Below are positions 40,117 through 51,479 of a DNA stretch of 64,000 nt, piece after piece (within the stretch, counting starts at the first letter, position 1; every line of letters begins with the position of its first letter). The notes below the pieces were generated by a model, which was not told where the DNA came from, searched no databases, and saw nothing but the letters and a program-made list of their open reading frames with translations. Origin of the DNA: Closterium sp. NIES-65 (taxonomy: Eukaryota; Streptophyta; Zygnematophyceae; Desmidiales; Closteriaceae); contig CANXME010000387.1 in NCBI GenBank assembly GCA_948144175.1, forward strand, positions 834,501-898,500, written 5' to 3'. The position numbers and the translations under genes were made by a program.

Positions 40117-43100
40117 GCAAAAAGGTGAGCACCCTGGCCAATAGACCGGGCGTGGTTGTTGCACTCTTTGCGCAACCGTGCCAAATAACACCATTCTACA
40201 CGTTTCTCCCCTGCAGGGAAGGAGAAGGACGATGAATCTGCAAAGAAAGGTAAAGTCTCCTGTCTCAAAACAGTACACGGCTAAGCCCGATTTAGATTCA
40301 AACCATTGATTTCATGCATGACTGTCTGTCCCTATATTGATACCGATCGACTTTAATTTCTTGATCCTACTCTCTCTAAATCTCAGCCCCTCGCGTTAGA
40401 GGCATTGGGCCACCGGTAATCGTGCAACGGATGCAGCTAATGAAGGGGGCCGGGAGAGCGAGTGTGAGGCCGCTATCCAGAGGAGCCCCAAGGTTCTTTA
40501 CACTGTACTCCAGCCCAAGCAAAGTCGCTTCGACGGCTCCCGGCGCGCCAAGAGGAGAGGAATCCGAATCACCTCCACCAGGCCCCGTCACGCACTCCCC
40601 ATTCGCCTCACCCTCATACCCATTTCGGCCGCTACACGCTTCTTCTGTCTGGGGCAGGGCGGTCCCCCCCCCTCGCTGGTCCTTCACGCGGGCATCAGCC
40701 AAGCACTTTTGCCAATCCCTTCCCTGAGCTCCCCTTTTCCCGCCAGCGTGATAGTGTGAGGGCACACGGGACTGCTGAAGAAGATGCTGAAACCCTTGGC
40801 CAGAGGGGTGGATTCTTCACACCCTTTTCCACCGCTCATGGGTGCCCTAGGTGAAAGTGCGGAGCACGAGCAGTTTGTTACACGGGAGGAGTTCCAGGCG
40901 CTGCGGTCTGAGATGTACGCCATGTTTGCACAGCTCGGCCTGCGTCGTGGAGTACCTGCCAGTTATGCCGGGGGTTTCGCAGCCACGCCTATGGCTGGTA
41001 CCCCGCCGCCGATGAGTGCCGTGGACAAGGCACGAGTGCTAGTGTTGCAGGAGACAAACCCATTCTCGGTATGTGGCGGGCCAAATGGGGCGGGTTGGGG
41101 CTGACGTGGGGGCTTGGAAGGGTACACGGGAGCGGCGCGTGACGAGGTGACTCGTGTCAGGTGGGTGGGGTGACGTGGCATGGGATGGGTGGGTGGGTGT
41201 GATGTGGCACGTGGGGCTGGTTGTTCCCTGACGTGGCGGATGGAGGAGGGTGTGACGTGGCGGGATGTGAGGCTTGGGGCGGACGTGGCGGCTTGGACGG
41301 GTACACGCGAGCGGCGCGTGACGAGGTGACGCGTGTTAGGTGGGTGGGGTGACGTGGCATGGGGTGGGTGGGTGGGTGTGATGTGGCACGTGGGGCTGGT
41401 TGTTCCCTGACGTGGCGGATGGAGGAGGGTGTGACGTGGCGGGATGTGAGGCTTGGGGCTGATGTGGTGGCTTGGACGGGTACACGGGAGTGGCGCGTGA
41501 CGAGGTGACGCGTGTTAGGTAGGTGGGTTGACGTGGCATGGGGTGGGTGGGCGGGTGTGATGTGGCACGTGGGGCTGGTTGTTCCCTGACGTGGCAGATG
41601 GAGGAGGGTGTGACGTGGCGGGATGTGAGGCTTGGGGCGGACGTGGCGGCTTGGACGGGTACACGCAAGCGGCGCGTGATGTGGTGATGCGTGGCAGGTG
41701 GGTGGGGGGTGACGTGGCATGGGGTGGGTGGGTGGGTGTGATGTGGCACGTGGGGCTGGTTGTTCCCTGACGTGGCGGATGGAGGAGGGTGTGACGTGGC
41801 GGGATGTGAGGCTTGGGGTGGATGTGGCAGCTTGGACGGGTACACACGAGCGGCGCGTGACGTGGTGACGCATGTTAGGTGGGTGGGGGGTGACGTGGCA
41901 TGGGGTGCGTGGGTGTGACATGGCACGTGGGGCTGGTTGTTCCCTGACATGGCGGATGGAGGAGGGTGTGACGTGGCGGGATGTGAGGCTTGGGGCTGAC
42001 GTGGCGGCTTGGACGGGTACACGCGAGCGGCGCGTGACGAGGTGACGCGTGTCAGGTGGGTGGGGGGTGACGTGGCATGGGGTGGGTGGGTGTGACCTGG
42101 CACGTGGGGCTGGTTGTTCCCTGACGTGGCGGATGGAGGAGGGTGTGACGTGGCGGGATGTGAGGCTTGGGGCTGACGTGGCGGCTTGGACGGGTACACG
42201 CGAGCGGCGCGTGACAAGGTGACGCGTGTCAGGTGGGTGGGGGGTGACGTGGCATGGGGTGGGTGGGTGTGACATGGCACGTGGGGCTTGCTGTTCCCTG
42301 ACGTGGCGGATGGAGGAGGGTGTGACGTGGCGGGATGTGAGGCTTGGGGCTGACGTGGCGGCTTGGATGGGTACACCGGAGCGGCGCGTGACGAGGTGAC
42401 TCGTGTTAGGTGGGTGGGGTGACGTGGCATGGGGTGGGTGGGTGGGTGTGATGTGGCACGTGGGGCTGGTTGTTCCCTGACGTGGCGGATGGAGGAGGGT
42501 GTGACGTGGCGGGATGTGAGGCTTGGGGCGGACGTGGCGGCTTGGACGGGTACACGCGAGCGGCGCGTGACGTGGTGACGCGTGTCAGGTGGGTGGGGGG
42601 TGACGTGGCATGGGGTGGGTGGGTGGGTGTGATGTGGCACATGGGGCTGGTTGTTCCCTGACGTGGCGGATGGAGGAGGGTGTGACGTGGCGGGATGTGA
42701 GGCTTGGGGCGGACGTGGCGGCTTGGACGGGTACACACGAGCGGCGCGTGACGTGGTGACGCGTGTCAGGTGGGTGGGGGGTGACGTGGCATGGGGTGGG
42801 TGGGTGTGACGTGGCACGTGGGGCTGGTTGTTCCCTGACGTGGCGGATGGAGGAGGGTGGGACGTGGCGGGATGTGAGGCTTGGGGCTGACGTGGTGGCT
42901 TGGAAGGTTACACGGGAGCGGCGCGTGACGAGGTGACGCGTATCAGGTGGGTAGGGGGTGATGTGGCATGGGGTGGGTGGATGTCACGTGGCAAGTGGGG
43001 CTGGTTGCTGGTGGATGTGGTGGATGGAGGAGGGTGTGACGTGGAAAGTTCACACAGTCCTTCCTGTGGTCACGCGGCCACAGTCATAACTGATGGTTTC

Positions 43101-43331
43101 TCTCTCCCCATGTTGTGTTGTAAACCCCACACCCCTGCGCAGAACAAGGCCTACTTAGTGTGCTCTCAGCTCATGTTTCTGAACCCCCCGGAAAAAATCC
43201 AGTACTACCCTGCACCGGAGGAAGTGTTCGAGGCGTTCGCTGTCCACTTGTCTGCCGAAAGGCTCGAGTCAATGAAGCTGCTGTGGTTGCACAACGACAA
43301 GTCAACCATGGGTGTCTTCAACCACCAGATG
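40117..43331 (+). pseudogene. First copy of an unrecognised multi-exon gene, truncated at both ends
   Basis: It is collinear with the complete copy at 52985-58169. It keeps the last bases of exon 1 (to 40124), exon 2 (40217-40249, 33 nt), exon 3 (40402-41068) and the first part of exon 4 (43143-43331), with the same GT-AG junctions. Exon 3 has nine C at about 40664-40672, one base more than the corresponding stretch in the other copy, causing a frameshift between MQRMQLMKGAGRASVRPLSR and MGALGESAEHEQFVTREEFQ. Exons 5 and 6 are replaced by chromovirus I, and exon 1 by element G. No function can be assigned. Confidence 0.78.
41069..43142 (+). repeat. Intron 3 of the first gene copy: about ten 177-181-bp minisatellite units
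   Basis: Using GTTCCCTGACGTGGCGGATG as landmark, units start at 41223, 41402, 41581, 41762, 41939, 42116, 42293, 42472, 42653 and 42830. Each unit carries several TGACGTGGC motifs and G runs (GGTGGGTGGGTGTG). The long minus-strand ORFs (up to 493 codons of Pro/His/Thr) are products of the repeat and are not genes. The array is bounded by the donor GTATGTGG at 41069 and the acceptor before 43143. Confidence 0.85.
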
Positions 43332-43471
43332 TTGTCAAATACATGCGGCGCTCCCACGACTCGAAAAACTCCTTGCGAACCTGTCGGCAACCGCCATAGC
43401 AGCAGCGACAACAGTAGGAGCAACAGCAGCGGCAACACCGACAATTCTACATGCGACAACGGCAGCAGCTA

Positions 43472-45145
43472 CAGTTAACCTCGAAGCAGTGAAGCTGAGG
43501 CTACCAGAGGCGTTCGATCCTATAGTAAAAAGGAACGACGTTCGTCGATTTGTAGCTGAACTCGAAATTTACTTCGAAGCCGTTAGATGCACGACCCCGA
43601 CAAAAGACGCAATGCGCATACGGCTCGCAGCAACACTGTTACGAGGCCCAGCTCTAGAGTGGATCAACAACAGAATAGTCCAAGGCGAGGGGACGTGGGC
43701 GCAGGTTCCGGCAGCACTGATCGGACAGTTCGACGTTGAACAGTAGCTACTACGGAACACGACGCAACAAGCCAACTAGTGGCATGGGGCAATTGGCACC
43801 ACCCACGACTGCCGACCCGATGGAGAACGACGAGGGCGATGTGGAGCAGCGGCTAGCAAATAATGAGACGTGCAAATTTTGCGGCGCTACAGGACATCGT
43901 ATCTTGGCGTGTTGGAAAATGAAGAGAAGGTGTGCGGAGCTGAAGGACAAGAACAGTGCGGCACCCCCGAAGCAGAAAACGGACAACGTGGCAACTTCGG
44001 AGAGGGCGAAAAAAGGAGAATATGGTGGCGCAAATTTAAAACGTCACGACCAGCCGGCACCAGGGGAAATCGCCGAGACTAATGGAGGATCCCCGAAACA
44101 AGACCCTGCACCGACCGGGAAACTCCAGCCGTATACCCCGACAAGTAAGAATATTACTTCTCGTGGGTTTCAAGCCTTTATTAAGCGAGAGTCAGAAATT
44201 AAACCGGTACCGGGTATTATGGGGACCCTACTCCAGAGCGCTAATACGGGTCGAGCGTTCCGAGGAGTTAATATTCTCTCCCAGCAGCACTGTTTAAAGG
44301 CTCCCTGTTCCCCACAGATGAAGCCTACACAGCTGCAAAGGCTTAGTGGAAGGTTCCAGGCCCAAGAGAAGCCGAATCGGCCTCGGATAAATCCTTCTAA
44401 CCTTTCTCAGTTGAAAACTGATAGTGAAGCTGCATCTTTGAACGCAGGACCTAGGGATAACATATTCGACGTACCCTACGATCCTATAAGCGATACCATC
44501 TACGGATACTCGGACCAGCAGCAACCACTAGTACTCGAGGTGATCTGCAACGGGCGTCGCCTCCAGCCACTGCTGGACGAGTGCGTGGTGGTGTACCTGG
44601 ACGACATTCTCATCTACTCCAAGAACATGAAGGAGCACGTGGAGCATCTGCTGAAGGTGTTCGAGATCCCGCGGAAAAACAAGTTCTACGTGAAGCTGCC
44701 AAAGAGCGACTTCGCCCTGAAGAAGGTGCAGTTTCTCGGGCACATGGTGAGTGCCGAGGGCGTACACGTGGACCCACGGAAGATCGAAGCCATCAAGAAG
44801 TGGAAAGTACCAGAGAACGTGAAGGAGTTACAGCAGTTCCTAGGCTTCGCCAACTATTACAACAGGTTCGTGCCGCAGTACGCTAAGATAGCAGCGCCAC
44901 TGACCGACATACTGAAAAAGGATACGCCCTACAAATGGGATACCCTTCATCAGCAAGCCATGGAGCAGCTACAGACAGCACTGACTAGAGCGCCAGTACT
45001 CATCCTACCGGATCCAGACAGAGACTACGTGGTGGAAGCAGACGCTAGTGACCAAGCAGTCGGAGCAGTACTGATGCAGCATCACGAACGCAGTTTGCAC
45101 GCCATCGCCTACCTCAGTAAGAAGCTATTACAGTGGAAGGACTAA
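43472..45145 (+). pseudogene. Chromovirus I gag, zinc knuckle, partial RT and RNase H
   Basis: Gag (VKLRLPEAFDPIVKRNDVRR, AATLLRGPALEWINNRI) is in frame 1 to TAG 43744-43746. Frame 2 from 43736 carries the canonical knuckle CKFCGATGHRILAC (about 43868-43910) and continues for 469 codons. At about 44577 the protease start (LQPLLD) joins RT at ECVVVYLDDILIYSKN, so SGA of the protease through the RT fingers is missing, in frame. RT thumb (GFANYYNRFVPQYAKIAAPL) and RNase H (VVEADASDQAVGAVLMQH) follow, ending in TAA near 45145. Confidence 0.86.
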
Positions 45146-46493
45146 GCTGTAAGGAAGGGTTCAGGAAAGATTTGGGTACCGAATTACGCCCCGCTACGGC
45201 AGATCCTATTGGAGGAGTTTCACGACGTACCTTACGCGGGACATTTCAGGAGCAACAAGACGTTAGCAGGGATAGCGAAGTATTACTACTGGCCCGGGAT
45301 GGCAGCAGACGTGCAGCAGTTCGTCACCTCTTGCGACACGTGCCAGCGGATGAAGAGCAGCAAGCAGAAAAAAGCAGGGTTACTTCAGCCTCTACCCGTA
45401 CCGGAGCAGCCATGGCAGGTCGTTAGCCTCGACTTCATCACAGGACTTCCTTTGACCTCACGGGGACATGATTCCATCCTCGTGGTGATCGATAAGTTCT
45501 CCAAAATGGGTCACTTCATACCGACCAACGCCACAGGCTACAGCTGGAGCAACTTCTCGCCTCTTCTTCGACCGCATCATCACCATCCACGGCATCCCCG
45601 CTACACTCATCTCAGGCAGAGACCCCAAATTCACGAGTAAGTTCTGGAAGGAGCTCATGGGACTGTTGGGGACAAAGCTTGCAATGTCTTCAGCATACCA
45701 CCCCCAGACTGACGGACAGACAGAGCGACTCAATCAAGTGGTTGAACAGTTACTGCGCACAGCTTGCAAGGACGACGTCAGCCACTGGGACACACAGTTA
45801 CCGACCCTAGAGTTCGCTTACAACAACGCATCACATGCGGCCACAGGGAAAACTCCTTTCTTCCTGTGTTACGGACGGGAACCACTCACACCACAGCAGC
45901 CAACTACACCGGCACACGTCCAAGCCGCACATGACTTCGTCACCACCATGCAGCAGCTATGGGAGAAGACTCAGCGACGTCTCACCACGATGTAGAACTC
46001 CCAGAAGCAGTATGCCGATCGTCAGCGACGTGATCACTCAGTAGCAGTCGGAGATCAGGTGCTTCTTGACACGCGCAACTTGAACCTGTCTCACCTCCCA
46101 TCCAAACTTCGGCCTCGCTTCTGTGGTCCTTTTCTCGTTGAGGCACAGGTGACACCAGTTACATTCTTCTTGCGCTTACCAGATACATGGAAGCTTCACA
46201 ACGATTTCCATGTCCAGCTACTGAAGCCCTACAAGGACCCCAACCAACAGTTCCAGGGACGGCAACTACCGCCACCACCACCTGTTCTCATACAGGATGA
46301 ATCCGAGTACGAGATCGAGCGCATTCTCACCCATCGGCGCCGCAATGGCAATACCCTCGAGTTCCTGATATGCTGGAAGGGATACGACCCCACTGAGGAC
46401 AGTTGGGTTGCAGAAGCTGATATGGGCAACGCACGCCGTGCTCTCAAGGACTATCTTGTCAAGCAGGGTGTATCTCACGCCACCCAGCTTTGA
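45146..46493 (+). pseudogene. Chromovirus I integrase with C-terminal chromodomain
   Basis: Integrase zinc region (HDVPYAGHFRSNKTLAGIAK, CDTCQRMK) and first Asp (VSLDFITGLPL) lie at 45209-45500, then a frameshift near 45540. The core continues SAYHPQTDGQTERLNQVVEQ near 45690, with TAG near 45995. The last frame (46059-46493) ends in a chromodomain: EYEIERILTHRRRNGNTLEF then LICWKGYDPTEDSWVAEADM, which has the aromatic positions (Y, W, W) of histone-methyl-lysine readers. Such a domain on integrase defines chromoviruses and is thought to direct insertion to heterochromatin. Confidence 0.88.
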
Positions 46494-46503
46494 GGGGGGG
46501 ACG
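46490..46503 (+). promoter_or_regulatory. Polypurine tract of chromovirus I
   Basis: TTTGAGGGGGGGACG-type purine run directly before the LTR at 46504. Confidence 0.7.
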
Positions 46504-46876
46504 TGTGAGAGTACGACGGCTTATGCCAGCTATGCTTGCTTGCCTCTACTTTATCATGCTATTTCTAGCATAGGATAATCATATGCATGCATGAATTGCT
46601 TGATTTCCTAGGCTAGGTGCTTTCCTATATTTTATTATAGTTATAGCACCGAGCTAGGTTGCGTGCACCGAATTCTGGCTTTTCGGTTGCCACCGAATTG
46701 CCTTCTACCGAATTTGGTAAGGATCTGTTCGGGACGCTTCGCGACCCGCGGAACCTTCGCGTAACACCTGGTTACGGGGCCTTGTGTCGAGCCTATATAT
46801 AGCCTCGTGTTGTACCCAGGTGATCAGTCAATTCAATTTGAATCATCTTTTCTGAGCTCGATCCCAGATCCTCACA
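46504..46876 (+). repeat. 3' LTR of chromovirus I (373 bp)
   Basis: It starts TGTGAG and ends CTCACA, a 6-bp terminal inverted repeat. A TATATATA box at about 46793-46800 is placed as in an LTR promoter. The partner LTR is missing, so the right end is inferred from the inverted ends and from where Plavaka-like coding sequence begins. Confidence 0.75.
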
Positions 46877-49800
46877 GAAGGCATCCTGTTGCTGTATCCT
46901 CTCCGCTTGCATTCCAATATCTAACGTAAGCCAGCTCCTCCCTCTCTCCACGTATTTTTGTATTTAACAACAGAAGCAACCTTGCATACCACTCCTCTCT
47001 CCGACCATACCTTACACCCTCCACTGCAACATCCGAGTACCATGGCCTCTCAAAATAGTCAGGGGTCGCTCGAACGAAGTGAGAAACTCTTGAGAAGCTG
47101 GCGTCGTCTGCTGCAGGGATTGCAAACGATGCATGGGCCTGCATAACAGTTGATGTTAGTCATGTATGATACGAGCCAGCCAAATGATGGTTGATTGCAT
47201 AAACTTGCAACTACTTACTCGAATCTTGGTGACGCATCCTGCATAACGCATAAGCGCATCCTTGAGGGCAGCTTGGGCACGAGGGTGTTGCTTGGCCCAC
47301 TTCCTTGCAAACCAGTTGGTGGAGGTGGGTTCTTGTGGTAACTCCACATGGAGGAAGTATGACTCCTTGATGAGCGTCCGTGTGTCGGTCTCAATCGCCT
47401 GCCAACATATGCTATTGATATTATTACATTCTGCATTCATATCCATTCAATTCAAGCACTAAACAGATTTACCTGCCGCATGGCGGTGTCCCGGCTAGCA
47501 GGATCATCCACCGGCACCACATCCGGAATGCGCCTAGCATGGAACTTCATGATCTGCCCATCTACATTGCGTTTGTTGGACCGACGGTAGATCCTCTTTA
47601 CCAACGGTCCGTGCAAGTGCTCGAACATGTTGGTGCTGAATTCAGTCACATGACCCGCGCGTCGTATGGAGTCAACGTAGTGCGACATGAGATGTGTTTT
47701 CACAAGGCACCAAGAGGATGGCTGCTTTGGAAACGCAGCCTGCAACTGCTCAACGAGCCAGATGGGAGTGGGAGATGACAACACATGCAATCACAAAGTC
47801 TACTTATTCATATGGTTTTCCTATTGCTGATCCTTTCCTATCAAAGTTTAGCACCAAACATCCTCACAAGATTGCCTACTACAAAAGCACATTTACAGTA
47901 GCCAAGCATTCATCCCATGCACGGGGGTTTACATGCGTGGTATTATTACCGAGAGGTCATCTTCTTCAGCTCCCGGAGGGACCGCTCAGTGTGCCCCTGA
48001 GGCTGGGAGCACAGGATGTACCAGCCAAGATAGGCACGAACGGCATCCATCTGGGGCTGGCGAAGCAGGCCTGCAAAAACAAACACCATGACCTACAAAG
48101 AATGTGGATAGCAGCAAAGGGGAGGGTGAGCACAGATGGTGTGAGGAGTTTGGACAAACAATGGCAGCATGAGCAGACTGCTTGAGGGTTTAGGCCAGGA
48201 CAAGCAACAGGGAATGGAGGGTTCATACCTGCATGACGGCCCTGTGCTCATAGGCCGCCACACATGCTCCGGTCTCGAAGTAGGCGCTCTCCGGCAGGCG
48301 CATGTGATTCAGGCGCGTGAGGTCGCGAATGAGAGACAGGCGCCTGCCCATACACATCATTTCAGCGGTGGCAAAAGGGCAGAAATATGTCAGTAATAGG
48401 ACAGAACTTATGGTTTGAGTAAATGTGACGAAGAGCAACGAATCCAATCCCCAAAACACTGACCTGTCCATCTTCTTCACATGCCGCTTCTTCATCTTGC
48501 GCACGTTAGCCACAATGTGGCTCATGATGCCCAGGTCCGCCTGGTGCATGATGCCAGGCGTCACCACGAGGTAGGGATTGCCCCACGTGGTCCCTACCAC
48601 ATCCCACTTCCAGAGCACGCACTGGAAATGGGGATGTGGTGGGGAATGGAGAAGAGATGTACGTGAGAGTGGATAGCTAACCTAAACCACAAGTGGGGTG
48701 AGTTCAATGGGGCAGAGCACATCTGGCAATTCATGACGGGGCGGGCGAGAGCATAGACTACTCATGGGCCGGGGAAACAGTTCACTCATCTCAACAGGGT
48801 AGGTAGAGTAGGCCTTGCACGGGTCAGCCTGGCTAGTTGTCGTCCCAGCCGCCTCGTTAACAATCCATTGCTGCTGTTCAGGCGTGCGCGGCGTGTTCCG
48901 TGCCTTGACAGCACTCAGATGCTCCTGTTGTAGCACGGGGGTGAGGGATGGGATAGAAAAGGTAAGGGTGGTAGCTATGTGGGTTCTATCAGGCGACCCA
49001 CAAACGAGAATGTATTTGAATGCGTGCAGATGGCATGTGATCTCACCTTTGCAGCATAGCAGATGCTGCACGGCATCTGCGATCCATGCGAGAGTGTGCA
49101 ACTGATATTGCCGCTCTCGGGGTAGTCGCACACCCAGGCGTACAGCAGGGGCCGCACGGTTTGCCAATCACCGAAAGGGTCCCTGAGACGGAACCCGCTG
49201 CAAGGAACAGGTAGAGGGGCAACAAGAATTCGGGTTACGGCTTTTAGGGAGGAACGACGAGGGGCAAAGGGCCATGCTACATACAGAGAGGGTTTGCATA
49301 CCATGCAGGTGGTGAGATGATGTCTTAGCAAGATGCAAACCGAGTACGGACCTGGCGATGCCATCAAGAAGCGGCTGCAGCACGGTGATGACGCAACGCT
49401 GGAAGAGCATCACCTTCTCCACGGCAGACATTGCAGACGGGGGGATAGGAAGGAGGGCAAGTAGTGTGTGCCCGGCTTTCCCCCATCGCTTGGCCTGGGA
49501 GATGTTGGCCAGCGTCATCATGAGGGGCCACGCCTTCTTCCGGCCGTTGATGCTCATGTGCGTCACATCCGAATATAAGATGATCCCCCCCACAACTTCG
49601 GACCAACCGAAGTGTTCCTGCAGTGCACGACAAAGCGGCAAGGGACACACGCTTTATGGCTCAAGATGCTCTTGACAGATCAGTGCAGCGATGGAGGCAT
49701 GAGGAAGGATTGGGTTTGGGGTGGCAACGTGATCTTTCCTTACCTGAGCATCGTTCCACCACGTTCCTGTTTCAGGCGTGGTATAGCGACGGCCGCCTGC

Positions 49801-50732
49801 GTCAGGGTCCTCATCAACACGCGCCTTGAGCTTGAAGCCGGGCGCGTTGTTGGGATGTCCAAACATTTCAGCGAATGCCTGGTGTACGGTGGCGAAGGCA
49901 GGTGAGAGGAGAGGCATGGTTAGTGGCGGTGAAGGTGGGTGTACGGTTAATACAAGAATAACTACGAACATGCAAACCCAGTGTGCCTCATCATCATTTC
50001 ACGGCCTTGAATGCAAAGTCGGCTTACCTGTGCTGAGTTCTGAAAGAGCAAGCGCTGTGGTGGATGAGCGTCAATCTCGAAGGTCGCCACCGACCATCTG
50101 CGACTGAGCCCTGCCAAATGCTCCATCTCGAACCGCTCCAGATCCTTACAGTTCCGGAGCTCCGGGATCACAAGAGGCGCAAGGCCGGGCTCTACGACTA
50201 GATGAAGCAGGCCGTTGATGTCAACCTCGGCCATTCCCATTCCGCCATTCACGCGCCGAACGAAATGCAGCAGCTTCAACGCGAGCGGATTGAGGGGCGT
50301 GGCATTGCTCTGTCCGGAGATGATTATTGGCGGCGCGGCATGACTCCCTTCGGGCCTGCTCTCAAGATGGTCACTCGTGTCAGCCGCAGGAGATCCTGGT
50401 TGTGGTTGATGTTCATCTTAAGGAGGCCCCACGTTCACGTCGCTGGGAGTTTTTTCAACGTGAGCTTCAGGCACGCGTGGAGGACCGCTCACACTGACGG
50501 CGTTGGATGCGTTAGACGCTGTAGGTGAACCGGGAGCGGCTGGAGCGTCCGACAGAATGTCATGGACCAACAGCAGAGCGTGAAGACCGGCGGTCGGTGT
50601 AGATCGCGTCAGCCTTGCCACGGCGGATAGTCCTTGGCAAGGGGTCCGCCGTGACTTATGACCGCCATAAACTTGGGCGTTACGGAACCATCTGTTGCAG
50701 AACTCGCAGACGACGCCTGGTAAAGAGCTCAT
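46877..50732 (-). pseudogene. Plavaka-like (CACTA/CMC superfamily) DNA transposase gene with about 11 introns
   Basis: Minus strand. Exons by eye: 50732-50028, 49878-49744, 49617-49352, 49197-49047, 48924-about 48690, 48621-48464, 48343-48229, 48070-47950, 47748-47473, 47398-47219, 47138-46877; nearly all have GT-AG ends. The N-terminus has a C2HC finger (CEFCNRWFRNAQVYGGHKSR...C). Family features: IILYSDVTHMSINGRKKAWP (catalytic-Asp region), DYPESGNISCTLSHGSQMPC, NPYLVVTPGIMHQADLGIMS and HLHGPLVKRIYRRSNKRNVD. TAA at 50418-50420 interrupts exon 1, and the C-terminus after AYVRYWNASGEDTATGCLL is cut by the chromovirus LTR. Terminal inverted repeats were not found. Classification is from remembered family motifs. 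Confidence 0.77.
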
Positions 50733-51479
50733 GTGTTACGGATCCGTTGTAGAGTCGAGAAATCGCCTATGAAGCTACTAGCCGTGATGAAGCTTGTGAA
50801 CGCATTAAGTACCCCGTTCAAGAAGCCTATGACAGCTACACGATCATCGCCAATGCGCGCACTGTGGTGGGCGGCTTGTATCACTGCACGACTGGCACTT
50901 GACATTGGCGCTAATGTTTAGGACTGGCTAACGATGTCGAGCCGCGTGGTTGTTACCAGGCACGTTACAGACCGCCCACCTCACGGGCCGTCTTCCCTAC
51001 AAGGCGTGTCGCCCCCGTTTAGAGTGACCACGACGTGAGCAGAGGAGAATGCGGAGGATGTTAAGTCTCACGGTCGTGTGTGTGCGTTGCGAGCACGGTG
51101 AGAAGGACGTGCCTATTGAATCAAGAATTTGTGTTTAGGAACCGTGCGTGAGAGTCGAGGGGGATGAGGAAGAGCGGGAAGAGATCCGTTTGGATCTGTG
51201 ATTGTGTCGCAAATCGATATAGGGGGGAAATCAGAATCACGTAGGTGAGCTCAAGAGGCTTCAAACAAACATGGAAATGCAAATGTACAATTACAACTTA
51301 ACAAGACACTCAAGTCATTCATAACTAGTAAACATTCATATCCTTAGGACTAATGTTGAACAACCCTTACTTGATAACGATACGGGAAGTACCCAATAAC
51401 TCCATGCCCTAACGTATGATTGTTGCGTGGAGCGAATACCTATAGCGTGTCTTCCCTCGAGGTGTAGTGTACCTTTAGG
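50733..51479. other. No gene recognised; possible outer part of the Plavaka-like transposon
   Basis: Upstream of the transposase start. Short ORFs only, with no family resemblance. I found neither a CACTA-type terminal repeat nor a clear promoter by eye. Confidence 0.5.

Larger units (their letters stand above)
43332..46876 (+). mobile_element. Ty3/gypsy chromovirus I, 5'-truncated and internally deleted
   Basis: It starts abruptly within gag, fused after TTCAACCACCAG of the unknown gene, with no 5' LTR. It retains gag, zinc knuckle, part of RT, RNase H, integrase with chromodomain, polypurine tract and a 373-bp 3' LTR. The protease and the first half of RT are deleted in frame. Its right LTR abuts the Plavaka-like gene at 46877. 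Confidence 0.88.

Noticed and set aside
41157..42817. Long minus-strand ORFs (372 and 493 codons) rich in Pro, His and Thr
   Set aside because: They lie within the intron minisatellite, whose unit is nearly a multiple of three and stop-free on that strand; no family resemblance.
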